A stretch of DNA of 39,265 nucleotides from Actinomycetes bacterium (GTDB lineage: Bacteria; Actinomycetota; Actinomycetes; DATJPE01): assembly GCA_035506535.1 (NCBI GenBank), contig DATJPE010000099.1, positions 1 to 39,265 of the forward strand. The letters run 5' to 3'. The notes under the pieces were generated by a model. It was not told where the DNA came from, made no database searches, and worked only from the letters and a program-made list of their open reading frames with translations. The position numbers and the translations under genes were made by a program. Positions 7,898 through 17,000 of this stretch are shown piece by piece (positions within the stretch are counted from its first letter, which is position 1; every line of letters begins with the position of its first letter).

Positions 7898-8866
7898 ATG
7901 AGCCAGCCGCCGCCCCGCGTGACCCTCGTCGTCGGCCCGGAAGAGGTGCTCGTCGACCGGGCGGTGGAGGTGGTGGTCCAGGCGGCGCGCGCCGTCGATC
8001 CGCAGACCGACGTGCGGCGGCTGGACCCGGGCTCCCTCGAGCCGGGTGTGCTGCGTGAGGCGGCCAGCCCGTCGTTGTTCGGTGAGCGCAGCGTGCTGGT
8101 CGTCCGCCGCGCGCACGAGCTGTCCGAGGAGCTCAGCCGGGAGCTGGTCGAGGTGCTGGGCGACGACTCCGCCCCGGACATCCATGTCGTGGTCTGCCAC
8201 GAGGGCGCAGCGAACCGGGGCAAGGCCGTTCTCGAGGCCGCCCGTCGCGCCGGGGCGGAGCAGGTCGCGGCCGAGCCGGTGAAGCGGCTGGCCGACCGGC
8301 TGGCCTTCGTCCAGGGGGAGTTCCGAGCCGCCAAGCGCCGGATCTCCGAGCCGGCCGCCCGCGCGCTCGTCGAGAGCATCGGCGAGGACCTGGGTGAGCT
8401 GGCGTCCGCGTGCAGCCAGCTGATCTCGGACACCACGGGATCCGTCGACGTCGAGCAGGTCCGTCGCTACTACGAGGGCCGAGCCGACGTGACGTCCTTC
8501 GCGGTGGCCGACCGTGCGCTCGAGGGCAGGGCCGCGGAGGCGCTGGAGATGCTGCGCTACGCCCTCGGTGCCGGCGTCGCGCCCGTGCTGGTGACCAGCG
8601 CGCTGGCCTCGTCACTGCGCTCGATGGTGCTCGTGGGCTCGGCCACGCGCGGGCTGCCCGCGGCCGACCTCGCCCGGCAGGCCGGGCTGCCGCCGTGGAA
8701 GGTCGACGTGGTGCGGCGGCAGCTCCGCGGCTGGACCCCGGACGGGCTCTCGGACGCCATCCGCGCCGTGGCGACGGCGGACGCCGACGTCAAGGGCGCG
8801 GCGAGCGACCCTGGCTACGCTCTCGAGCGAGCGGTGGTGGCGGTGACCGAGGCGCGCGCTGGCTGA
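7898..8866 (+). CDS. holA: DNA polymerase III delta subunit (clamp loader)
   Basis: The 322-residue product matches the actinobacterial HolA family: VTLVVGPEEVLVDRAVE, SPSLFGERSVLVVRRAHE, then a C-terminal helical collar region (VTSFAVADRALEGRAAEALEML, LARQAGLPPWKVDVVRRQL). HolA is part of the gamma/tau-delta-delta' clamp loader that opens the beta clamp onto DNA. Two in-frame ATGs exist (7886 and 7898). I chose 7898 because a -10-like CATGCT (7885-7890) sits 7 bases before it, and no Shine-Dalgarno sequence is visible, suggesting a leaderless message. The gene ends 23 bases from the convergent rpsT; this holA-rpsT-lepA order is common in actinobacteria. Confidence 0.92.
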   Translation: MSQPPPRVTLVVGPEEVLVDRAVEVVVQAARAVDPQTDVRRLDPGSLEPGVLREAASPSLFGERSVLVVRRAHELSEELSRELVEVLGDDSAPDIHVVVCHEGAANRGKAVLEAARRAGAEQVAAEPVKRLADRLAFVQGEFRAAKRRISEPAARALVESIGEDLGELASACSQLISDTTGSVDVEQVRRYYEGRADVTSFAVADRALEGRAAEALEMLRYALGAGVAPVLVTSALASSLRSMVLVGSATRGLPAADLARQAGLPPWKVDVVRRQLRGWTPDGLSDAIRAVATADADVKGAASDPGYALERAVVAVTEARAG

Positions 8867-8889
8867 GGTGGGGCCGTGACGAGCGAGCT

Positions 8890-9150
8890 CTAGAGCGAGG
8901 AGACGGTCCGGGCCATCGCCGACTTCTTGTTGGCGGCCTGGTTCTTGTGGATGACGCCCTTGCTCACGGCCTTGTCGAGCTTGCGTGAGGCGGACCGGAA
9001 GTGCTCCTGCGCCTTGGCGGCGTCGCCGGCGGCAGCGGCCTCCCGGAAGCTGCGGATGGCCGTCTTCAGCGAGGACCGGACGCTCTTGTTGCGCAGGCGC
9101 GCCGCCTCGTTGGTCCGGATCCGCTTGATCTGGGACTTGATGTTCGCCAC
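8890..9150 (-). CDS. rpsT: 30S ribosomal protein S20
   Basis: The 86-residue product has the full S20 sequence pattern: [20 protein letters not shown] at the N-terminus, [16 protein letters not shown] in the middle and [18 protein letters not shown] at the C-terminus. S20 binds 16S rRNA early in assembly of the small subunit. I start it at the GTG at 9148-9150 because the residues just after it are the conserved S20 beginning; upstream codons in the frame do not resemble S20. A weak GAGG lies about 8 bases before the start. It is divergent from lepA and convergent with holA. A candidate promoter lies about 80 bases upstream. Confidence 0.97.
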   Translation of the reverse strand: MANIKSQIKRIRTNEAARLRNKSVRSSLKTAIRSFREAAAAGDAAKAQEHFRSASRKLDKAVSKGVIHKNQAANKKSAMARTVSSL

Positions 9151-9230
9151 TGAGCAGCCTCGTTCGCGGGTTCGTGAAGGTGGTACGGGGATCGCGTCGT
9201 CGCCGTACGGCGCTCCCGACGCAGCCTCCG

Positions 9231-9260
9231 AGGCTACCAGCGGGCCGCGGGGCCGCCCAA
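9231..9260 (-). promoter_or_regulatory. Candidate rpsT promoter
   Basis: Read on the minus strand, TTGGGC (9255-9260) and TAGCCT (9231-9236) are 18 bases apart and lie upstream of rpsT with a leader of roughly 75 bases. Both hexamers fit a housekeeping sigma promoter. The call rests on pattern and position only. Confidence 0.4.
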
Positions 9261-9287
9261 ACCGGCGCCGCTTCGGCGCATGGGACC

Positions 9288-11144
9288 ATGGCACCCGTGC
9301 CGCGCTCCACCCACGCCCCAGCCCCGGGCTCGACCCCGCCCGACCTGCTGCGCAACTTCTGCATCATCGCCCATATCGACCACGGCAAGTCGACGCTGGC
9401 GGACCGGATGCTCGGCATCACCGGGGTGGTCGAGGCGCGCAACGCGCGTGACCAGTACCTCGACCGGATGGACATCGAGCGCGAGCGCGGCATCACCATC
9501 AAGAGCCAGGCGGTACGGCTGCCGTGGGAGGGCCCGGACGGGCGGACGTACGTGCTCAACATGATCGACACGCCTGGCCACGTGGACTTCACCTACGAGG
9601 TGAGCCGGTCGCTGGCGGCGTGCGAGGGCGCCGTCCTGCTCGTGGACGCCGCCCAGGGCATCGAGGCGCAGACGCTGGCCAACCTCTACCTGGCCCTGGA
9701 GAACGACCTCCACATCATCCCGGTCCTCAACAAGATCGACCTGCCTGCCGCGCAGCCGGACAAGTACGCCGCGGAGCTCGCCCGCCTGATCGGCTGCGCG
9801 CCCGAGGAATGCCTGCGCGTGTCCGGCAAGACCGGCGCCGGTGTCGAGGCGTTGCTCGACGAGATCGTCGCGACCCTGCCGCCGCCCACCGGGGACGCGG
9901 CGGCGCCGGCGCGGGCGCTCATCTTCGACTCGGTCTACGACACCTACCGCGGCGTGGTCACCTACGTCCGGGTCGTCGACGGCCACCTGGACCCGCGCGA
10001 GCGAATCCTCATGCTCTCTACCGGGGCCACCCACGAGCTGTTGGAGATCGGCGTGATCAGCCCCGAGCCGGTCCCGAGCAGGGGGCTCGGCGTGGGCGAG
10101 GTCGGCTACCTCATCACCGGGGTGAAGGACGTCCGCCAGTCGCGCGTCGGCGACACCGTCACCGGCGCGGCCCGGCGGGCCCGCGAGCCGCTCTCCGGTT
10201 ACAAGAACCCCAAGCCGATGGTCTTCGCCGGCCTGTATCCGATGGACGGCTCCGACTACCCCGACCTTCGCGACGCCCTGGAGAAGCTGCAGCTCAACGA
10301 CGCCGCGCTCGTCTACGAGCCGGAGACCTCGGCCGCGCTCGGGTTCGGGTTCCGTTGCGGCTTCCTCGGCCTGTTGCACCTCGAGATCGTGCGCGAGCGA
10401 TTGGAGCGCGAGTCCGGTCTCGACCTGATCTCCACCGCGCCCAACGTCGTCTATCGCGTGGTCATGGAGGACGGCAAGGAGCACGTCGTCACCAACCCCA
10501 GCGAGTTCCCCACCGGCAAGATCGCGACGATCTGGGAGCCGGTGGTGCGGGCCACGGTCATCGCGCCCAGCGAGTACGTCGGCACGATCATGGACCTCTG
10601 CCAGTCGCGGCGCGGCCAGCTGCTGGCCATGGACTACCTGTCCGAGGACCGGGTCGAGCTGCGCTACACGCTCCCGCTCGCCGAGATCGTGTTCGACTTC
10701 TTCGACGCGCTGAAGTCGCGCACGCGCGGCTATGCCTCCCTCGACTACGAGCCGACCGGCGAGCAGCCCTCCGACCTGGTGAAGGTGGACATCCTGTTGC
10801 AGGGCGAGCCGGTCGATGCGTTCAGCGCGATCGTGCACCGCGACAAGGCGTACGGATACGGCACTCTCATGACCGCGAAGCTCAAGGAGCTCATCCCGCG
10901 CCAGCAGTTCGAGGTCCCGATCCAGGCCGCGATCGGTGCCCGCGTCATCGCGCGGGAGAACATCCGGGCGATGCGCAAGGACGTCCTCGCCAAGTGCTAC
11001 GGCGGCGACATCACCCGGAAGCGCAAGCTGCTGGAGAAGCAGAAGGAAGGCAAGAAGCGGATGAAGATGGTCGGGCGCGTGGAGGTGCCGCAGGAGGCCT
11101 TCATCGCCGCACTGTCCACCACCGAGGACGTCGCCAAGCGCTAG
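9288..11144 (+). CDS. lepA: Elongation factor 4 (LepA GTPase)
   Basis: The 618-residue protein starts at ATG 9288. The frame is open upstream, but the extra residues are not LepA-like and would run into the rpsT promoter. GTPase motifs are complete: AHIDHGKST (G1), RGITIKSQ (switch I/G2), DTPGHVDF (G3), NKID (G4) and SGKTG (G5). The domain II, EF-G-like and LepA-specific C-terminal regions follow, ending with the typical [20 protein letters not shown] and [13 protein letters not shown]4 acts on stalled or mistranslocated ribosomes. No clear Shine-Dalgarno is visible; a small hairpin (GCGCCG-CTT-CGGCGC) sits just before the start. Nothing is missing or odd. Confidence 0.97.
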   Translation: MAPVPRSTHAPAPGSTPPDLLRNFCIIAHIDHGKSTLADRMLGITGVVEARNARDQYLDRMDIERERGITIKSQAVRLPWEGPDGRTYVLNMIDTPGHVDFTYEVSRSLAACEGAVLLVDAAQGIEAQTLANLYLALENDLHIIPVLNKIDLPAAQPDKYAAELARLIGCAPEECLRVSGKTGAGVEALLDEIVATLPPPTGDAAAPARALIFDSVYDTYRGVVTYVRVVDGHLDPRERILMLSTGATHELLEIGVISPEPVPSRGLGVGEVGYLITGVKDVRQSRVGDTVTGAARRAREPLSGYKNPKPMVFAGLYPMDGSDYPDLRDALEKLQLNDAALVYEPETSAALGFGFRCGFLGLLHLEIVRERLERESGLDLISTAPNVVYRVVMEDGKEHVVTNPSEFPTGKIATIWEPVVRATVIAPSEYVGTIMDLCQSRRGQLLAMDYLSEDRVELRYTLPLAEIVFDFFDALKSRTRGYASLDYEPTGEQPSDLVKVDILLQGEPVDAFSAIVHRDKAYGYGTLMTAKLKELIPRQQFEVPIQAAIGARVIARENIRAMRKDVLAKCYGGDITRKRKLLEKQKEGKKRMKMVGRVEVPQEAFIAALSTTEDVAKR

Positions 11145-11199
11145 CTGTCAGCTTCGACCGGTCAAGGACAGCAGGACGAGGCGCGAGGAGAGGACGACG

Positions 11200-11643
11200 G
11201 TGGGCGCTCGCTTCCAGCTCGTCATCGACTGCGCGGATCCGGAGCGGCTCGCCCGGTTCTGGGCCGCTGCCCTGGGCTGTGAGCTGGCACCGGCCCGGCC
11301 GGTTACGCCACGTGGAACGACTACTACCGCGAGCTCGGCGTTGCGGACGAGGACCTGATCGACGGAGCCGACCGCATCAGCGACCCGCACGGTGAGGGGC
11401 CGAGCATCTGGTTCCACCGGGTGGCCGAGCCCAAGGTGGTCAAGAACCGGCTGCATCTGGACCTTCACGCCAGCGGTGACTGGCAGGCGCCGGACGAGCT
11501 TCGCAAGCAGCGAGTGGATGCCGAGGCAACGCGTCTGGCCGACGTGGGCGCCAGCATCACCGGGCCCGCTGTCCGACGACGGGCAGACCCTCTTCGCGAT
11601 GGGCATGAAGGACCCGGAGGGCAACGAGTTCGACATCAACTGA
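11200..11643 (+). pseudogene. VOC/glyoxalase-like protein, broken by two frameshifts
   Basis: Three reading-frame pieces join to one VOC-superfamily protein of about 147 residues. The first (from GTG 11200, behind GAGGAGAGG) reads FQLVIDCADPERLARFWAAA. Near 11297-11301 the match moves to another frame: GYATWNDYYRELGV, DGADRISDPHGEGPSIWF, VAEPKVVKNRLHLDLHASGD. Near 11570 it returns to the first frame and ends DGQTLFAMGMKDPEGNEFDIN and a stop. The shifts compensate each other, so the overall length is normal. This is a common actinobacterial glyoxalase-like family, often of unknown substrate. As sequenced no intact protein can be made. Either the gene is decaying or there are two base errors in the sequence; the high GC makes errors possible. 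Confidence 0.8.
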
Positions 11644-11690
11644 CGTCCAGCCATGACCGGCGCGACCGGCGCGACGAGGAGAGATCGACG

Positions 11691-13280
11691 TCAGGTGTCA
11701 GGTTCGACCGGGAACTCAAGGCCGCCGGGGGCGTGCCAGGTGAGCCGGCCCGTCTCGTGGTTGGTCAGCGTCCACCCGTTCGGGTGATGCTTGAACAGGT
11801 GGTGGCGCTTGCACAGGGACGAGAGGTTGCAGGCGCAGGTCGGACCGTTCGGCCAGGGGATCGTGTGATCCTGCTCGCACGTCTGCGCGGGGCGCACGCA
11901 GCCGGGGAACCGGCAGGTCTGGTCACGGACGCGGATCCAGCGGGACAACGCCTCGGGAGGCTCGTAAGGGTCCTCGTGCCCCCGGCTCACGTGCTCCCCG
12001 GGGCAGGGCACCTCCTCCACGACCCGGACGGTCGTCCGGCCGCCGCTCGTCCGGCTCAGCTCCACGAGGCCCACGAGCACTTCGGGGGAGGCGAGGCCGT
12101 AGCGGGGGAGGGTTGGTGCCCCGTCTCGGTCGAGGAGAACGGTCAGGTTCACCCGGCTGCCCGTCGCGTCGGGGTGGCTGCTGTCCCAACCGGCCAGGGC
12201 CTGCTCCTCGGGGGTGAGGCGGCCGAGGAGCAGGTCGCTCATGACCTGGGCGCGCAGCACGTCGAGCGGGGCGACTGCCGTCTTGTCCCCGCTCGCCCTG
12301 GCTTCGCCCTTGAGCTCGGCCTGCCGGTGGCGGGCGACGGTGTCGATGCGGGTGAACGCGGCGAGGTTGATCGCCGCATCGGTGTACAGCCCGAGGACGG
12401 ACTTGCCGTCGGCGCCGCTCGGCCCGAGCTCGACGTAGCTCGTCTGGTCCCCGTCGGCCTTCTCCCGCACGCTGTCCGGGTCGAGCCGCGCGAGCTCGAG
12501 CGTGGCCCACCGTCGGAGCTGCCCGGGGGTGGCGTGGGCGCGCATCCGCGCCCGCTCCTCGCGGTCGATTCCGGCCAGGTCCTCCCGGGACATCCTCGAC
12601 AGGGGACGTGCGGCGAGGGCGCGACGCCGGGCCTGGTGCTCCCGACGTGACGCACTGCACGACCGGGCGGGCAGGCTGCGAGGCACCGCGGTGCGCCCGA
12701 GGCGGTCCAGCACCGCGCCGATCACCTGTCGGGTCGCGGCCTCGTCCAGGCCGGACACGACATCGAGAAGAGCGGAGACTCCGGCGGAGGACACCAAGCC
12801 GGCGGCGTGGACGTCGACGAGCAACGGGTGGACCCGGTTGGCCCGGACGGCCTCGTCGAGGCGCCGGTCCGCGCTCTGCCCGCGGATGCCGAGGACGACG
12901 CCGACCCGGTCGCCGACCCGGTCCCCCGCCCGGGAGCGCTCCGCCAGCTCCGCGAGCACGGCGGACTTGCCCGCCTGCGCGGCTCGCTCCCCGGCCTCGT
13001 ACCGCTCCAGGCGCTCGAGCAGCTCGGACTCGTCGAGGTAAGGGATCTCGTCCCGGACGGCTTGCTCGGCCAGCGACTCCCGGACCAGCTCGAGGTGCGC
13101 CAGCGCGTCCTCCAGCGCGGGCTCCACCGGGCTCACCACCGGCTGGCCACCGGTGGGCTCGGATGCCCACTTCTGCCGCGGATCGGCGTGCGCCGCGCTG
13201 ACATGGATGACCGGGGCGGGGATGCGGGGGAGCACCACGAGCGGAACGCCGCCCTCGCTGTGGATGCTCCCCGGCCGCAT
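11691..13280 (-). CDS. DUF222 (13E12 repeat family) protein with C-terminal HNH nuclease domain
   Basis: The 529-residue product has an N-terminal helical DUF222 region (ALAHLELVRESLAEQAV, ESELLERLERYEAGERAAQAG, then LARMSREDLAG-like helices). A C-terminal HNH domain carries two Cys pairs and the His core: CRFPGCVRPAQTCEQDHTIP, then NLSSLCKRHHLFKHH. HNH domains cut DNA; this family is multicopy in many actinobacteria, with unknown biological role and sometimes a link to mobile DNA. I chose ATG 13280 because a good promoter (TGGACA, 17 bases, TACGAT) ends 6 bases before it, which predicts a leaderless mRNA; upstream codons overlap the divergent MOSC gene. All metal-binding residues of the HNH motif appear intact. 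Confidence 0.88.
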   Translation of the reverse strand: MRPGSIHSEGGVPLVVLPRIPAPVIHVSAAHADPRQKWASEPTGGQPVVSPVEPALEDALAHLELVRESLAEQAVRDEIPYLDESELLERLERYEAGERAAQAGKSAVLAELAERSRAGDRVGDRVGVVLGIRGQSADRRLDEAVRANRVHPLLVDVHAAGLVSSAGVSALLDVVSGLDEAATRQVIGAVLDRLGRTAVPRSLPARSCSASRREHQARRRALAARPLSRMSREDLAGIDREERARMRAHATPGQLRRWATLELARLDPDSVREKADGDQTSYVELGPSGADGKSVLGLYTDAAINLAAFTRIDTVARHRQAELKGEARASGDKTAVAPLDVLRAQVMSDLLLGRLTPEEQALAGWDSSHPDATGSRVNLTVLLDRDGAPTLPRYGLASPEVLVGLVELSRTSGGRTTVRVVEEVPCPGEHVSRGHEDPYEPPEALSRWIRVRDQTCRFPGCVRPAQTCEQDHTIPWPNGPTCACNLSSLCKRHHLFKHHPNGWTLTNHETGRLTWHAPGGLEFPVEPDT

Positions 13281-13286
13281 GCCAGC

Positions 13287-13315
13287 ATCGTACAGGCGTT
13301 CGATACGGGTGTCCA
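13287..13315 (-). promoter_or_regulatory. Promoter of the DUF222/HNH gene (leaderless)
   Basis: On the minus strand, TGGACA (13310-13315) and TACGAT (13287-13292) are separated by exactly 17 bases. The start ATG follows the -10 by 6 bases, so transcription should begin at or next to the A of ATG. This is the best-formed of the leaderless promoters in the window. Confidence 0.65.
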
Positions 13316-13392
13316 GGTTTTCCACCGGCCGATCCACCAGCCGTGGTCTCGCGTACGGTCGGGGCGATCGGCCCGAGGAGGAGGAGGAGCAC

Positions 13393-14073
13393 GTGAGCCA
13401 GCCGACGCACGGGCGCATCGACGCCGTCTGCGTGGTCAACGCTCTCATCCCTGACGCGAATCCGAACGGGCTCGAGCTCACCGCGATCGACAAGCGTCCC
13501 GTCACCGAACCGGTCCGCGTCGGTGCCCTCGGCCTGGAGGGCGACGACCAGTACGACAAGCGGCATCACGGCGGCGTGGACCAGGCGGTGTACGTCTACG
13601 CGACCGAGGAGGCCGACCGGTGGGCCGCGGAGCTCGGATATGACGTGGCACCCGGCCGCTTCGGCGAGAACCTGCGCACTCTCGGCCTCGCCGTCACCGA
13701 CGTCGTCGTGGGGGAACGCTGGCAGGTCGGGGAGGCCGGGATCGGGCCGGTGCTCGAGGCGCGCTCACCACGCGTGCCCTGCGCGACGTTCCAGGCGTGG
13801 ATGCACGAGCCGCACTGGGTCAAGCGGTTCACCGAGCGTGGTGACGTGGGTGCCTACTTCCGTGTGCTGCGCGAGGGGTACGTCCTCGCGGGCGACGACG
13901 TCGAGGTGGTGCACCGGCCCAACCACGGGGTCAGCATCCGCCAGGTCTTCGACAGCCGGCTCGGCCGCCATCTCGAGGCGATGCGACGCCTGCTCGACGA
14001 GGGCGAGGACCTCGACCCGAAGCTCGTCGCCGAGGTCTCGCGCCGCGTTGCCGTGACGACCCGCGACGGATAG
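13393..14073 (+). CDS. MOSC domain-containing protein (YiiM-like)
   Basis: The 226-residue protein starts at GTG 13393 behind a long GAGGAGGAGGAG ribosome-binding site; the earlier open frame overlaps the divergent gene's promoter. Recognisable parts are LGLEGDDQYDKRHHGGVDQA, GRFGENLRTLGLAV, the conserved Cys motif SPRVPCATFQAWM, and a helical C-terminal tail of about 40 residues. MOSC domains bind sulfur from a persulfide or molybdenum cofactor, and YiiM-type proteins take part in reduction of N-hydroxylated compounds and related cofactor-dependent chemistry. The single conserved Cys is present. The partner enzyme is not nearby, so the substrate is unknown. Confidence 0.9.
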   Translation: MSQPTHGRIDAVCVVNALIPDANPNGLELTAIDKRPVTEPVRVGALGLEGDDQYDKRHHGGVDQAVYVYATEEADRWAAELGYDVAPGRFGENLRTLGLAVTDVVVGERWQVGEAGIGPVLEARSPRVPCATFQAWMHEPHWVKRFTERGDVGAYFRVLREGYVLAGDDVEVVHRPNHGVSIRQVFDSRLGRHLEAMRRLLDEGEDLDPKLVAEVSRRVAVTTRDG

Positions 14074-14090
14074 CCAGCAGAGCGGGCCGA

Positions 14091-17000
14091 TCAGCTCGAC
14101 GTGTCCGAGCCGACCAGCACGGCCGTGAGCGTGACGCTGCCCGTCCCGGCGTTATAGACGGTGACCTTCCGGCCGGCCCCCACCGCGCTCAGCACGGCCG
14201 CGGTCGAGGTGGTGGACTTCGCGTAGCGCGCGCTGACCGAGCCCGGTCGTGTCGTGCCGGCGGCATACAGGGTGACGTAGCCGGAGGCCGTGGCGGCCGA
14301 AGTGGCGACGACCAGGTCGGCCGACGTCACGCCGGGCCCCACTGATGTCGGCAGGGTGAAGGTGACGGCGGATCCACCGGCGAGCGCGGTCGACGGCAGC
14401 ACCGTCGCCGGCGGTGCCAGGTGCTCGGTCGCCCCGGAGAGGTCGGGGGTCAGGTACGCCGGCATGGCCGCGGTGACCGTCACGGCCGCGGAGCCGGAGT
14501 TGTAGATCGAGACGCTGCGCGACGTACCGACGCGGGAGAGCACGAGTGCCGAGCTCGTCGTGCCCTTGGCGTAGCGCAGGTCCGGTGTGGACGGCCGGCT
14601 GCTGCCGGCGGCGAAGACGGTCAGCGTGCCCGCCGCCGTCGAGCCACCCGCGCTGAGGACCAGGTCAACGCCTGAGGCCGACGCGGGCACGGACGAGGGC
14701 AGGGCGAAGGTCACCGTGGCGTGCGCCGCCACCGAGCGCGACGCCAGCGCCGACACCGGCGTACCGGCGTGCACGGTGGACCCGAGGAGGTCGGGTACGA
14801 GGTAGCCCTTCACCACCGCACTGACCGTGATGGCCGTGGTCGCGCCGTTGTACAGCGTGACCTGCCGCCCACTGCCGACCCTCGTGACGACGAGCCCGGA
14901 GGCCGTCGTGCCAGCCGCCGCACGAAGGTCGGGGCTCGACGGGCGAGTGCTCCCGGCCCCGTACGCCGTCACCGCCGCGGCCGAGCTGCCCGCGGTGACG
15001 GACACCTCGAGGTCGGCGCCGGTGGCGGTCGACGGCGCCGTCGAGGGCAGCGCGAACGTCACGGTGGCGTGCGAGGCGAGACTGCGCGACGACAGCGCGC
15101 TGATCGGGGACACCAGTCGCAACGTCCCCGCCGACCGGGGCGTGACCGACGCCGACGGGGCCGACGCGGCACCGGGCCCGACGACGTTGCGCGCCGCGAC
15201 GGTGAAGGTGTACGCGGTGCCGTCGACCAGGCCGCTGACCGTCGTGGACGTCCCCGTGGTGCTCAGCCCGGTGCACGTCGGGCAAGCGGGGGACGGCGTG
15301 ACGTCGTAACCGGTCACGGGGCTGTAGCCATCGGAGTCCGGAGCGGTCCACGACACCGTGGCGGACCCGTCGCCCGCCACCGCGGAGGGCGTCCCCGGCG
15401 CGCCGGGAGACCCGGTGCGGTCCAGGACCGGGATGACGGCGACGTGCACGAGGGCGTCGGTCCCCACCCACGCGACGGTGCCGGACGTACCCACCTTGTC
15501 GAGGGCCAGCTGGCCCGTCGCCCTGGTCCACGTCCCGAGCGGGTACCAGGTGTGCGTGCCGTCCGCGAGGGAGGTCCACGCCAGCGCCCCGGTCCCGTTG
15601 TCACGGACGACGAAGCCGTTGCCCAGCCAACGGCGGCCGACTCCGCCGGCCGGCGTCTCCACCCAGCTGGAGTGCGCTCCGGAACGGTCGACGACGCCCC
15701 AGCTGTCGGCCGCGTCGAGCGAGGCCGACGACGTGCAGCCGACCAGGAGCCATGGGCCGGCGGCCTGGGCGTCGCGAACCTCGGCGCACCCGGCAGGCTC
15801 GGCGAGGGACGTCGACGTGGCGCTCGCGATGTCGGTGACGCGGATCCCGGTCTGCGGGATCGTGGACACCGGTGCCACGACCGAACCACCGGAGAGGTCC
15901 GAGCCCAACCAACCGGCGTCGCCGAGCGCCCCGGTGCCGGGCGTGTAGGTCAGGTCGTCGCCGGTCAGCCGGCGCAAGAGCACGTACGTGCCGTCTGTCA
16001 CCGCGACGGCACCCGCGGGGTTGGCGACTGAGGCCAGCTGGGTGAGCCCGCTGTACGTCACCAGTTGGTCGACCCGCGGATAGTCCGGGCGAAGGAACGT
16101 GGTGAGCCCCCCGCCGGCCGCGACCAGCGAGCAGGTGTCGTAGGGCGTGCTCGGGCAGCCGTTCGTACCCGCGAGGTCGACGTCGTCGGCGATCTCGGTG
16201 CTGGCACCCACGCTCAGCGAGGAACCGTTCGCCGTGACCGAGCGCTGCGTCACGGCACCGTTGACGTCGCTGTTGTCGGCGACCACGACGCGAGACCCGT
16301 CGACCGCCACGTCGGCTGGTACGGCTGGTACGGGCGCCAGCGGCACGACGCTGGTCGTCGAGCTGCCCCCGACGTCCCAGCGGGAGACCGCCTCGGCGTC
16401 CGGTGTACGCCCGGTGACGGCGTACAGCGAGGTCCCGCCCGGGGCCAGCCGGAGGCCGTGAGCCCACGTGGTGACGGTCCGGGTGGTGCCGCTGGAGGAG
16501 GTCGCGTAGACGGGCGCGTCCGCCTCCCGCCCGTAGCTGCCGCCGTTGTGGAAGTCCTGCCACGACAAGACGTCGTCGCCGAAGGGCACCAACGTGAACG
16601 AGGTCGGTGCGGCCGCGGCAGCAGACGGCGCCGGCCTCGTGGTGGTCGGGCCGACCGAGGAGCTGCCGGCGACCGGACGGGCGATGGTGTCGATGACGGG
16701 CTTGCTGCCCCCGCCCTGCCACCAGGCGATCGTGGAGCCGCCGAGGAAGTAGCCGAAGCCGCCGCTGTCCGCGACCGGCAGGGTCCACACCTGCAAGGCG
16801 TCGGTGTCGACGTAGACCCAACGACCCGGCGTGCCGCTCGCGGTGGGCGCCGAGATGAGCGCGCCGTGTGCGTCACTCACCTCCGTCGCCGGCCACTGGA
16901 CGTCGGCGTCGCCGGGGAAGCCCGGGATGACGGTGGGCGTCGTCTGGCCCCAGGCGAGCAGCGACAGGGTCGACACGCCGTTCGGGAAGCTCACGAGCAG

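Noticed and set aside
6322-8436. Long open frame (704 codons) on the minus strand across the beta-glucosidase and holA
   Set aside because: It is antisense to two well-recognised genes, has no known motifs, is rich in Arg, Gly and Pro as expected from the GC-rich complement, and has no start signals.
9234-10838. Minus-strand frame of 534 codons opposite lepA
   Set aside because: Antisense to lepA, with low-complexity composition and no recognisable domain.
11660-11680. Tandem GACCGGCGC units after the VOC pseudogene
   Set aside because: Only two copies of 9 bases in GC-rich DNA; not enough to call a repeat or a site.
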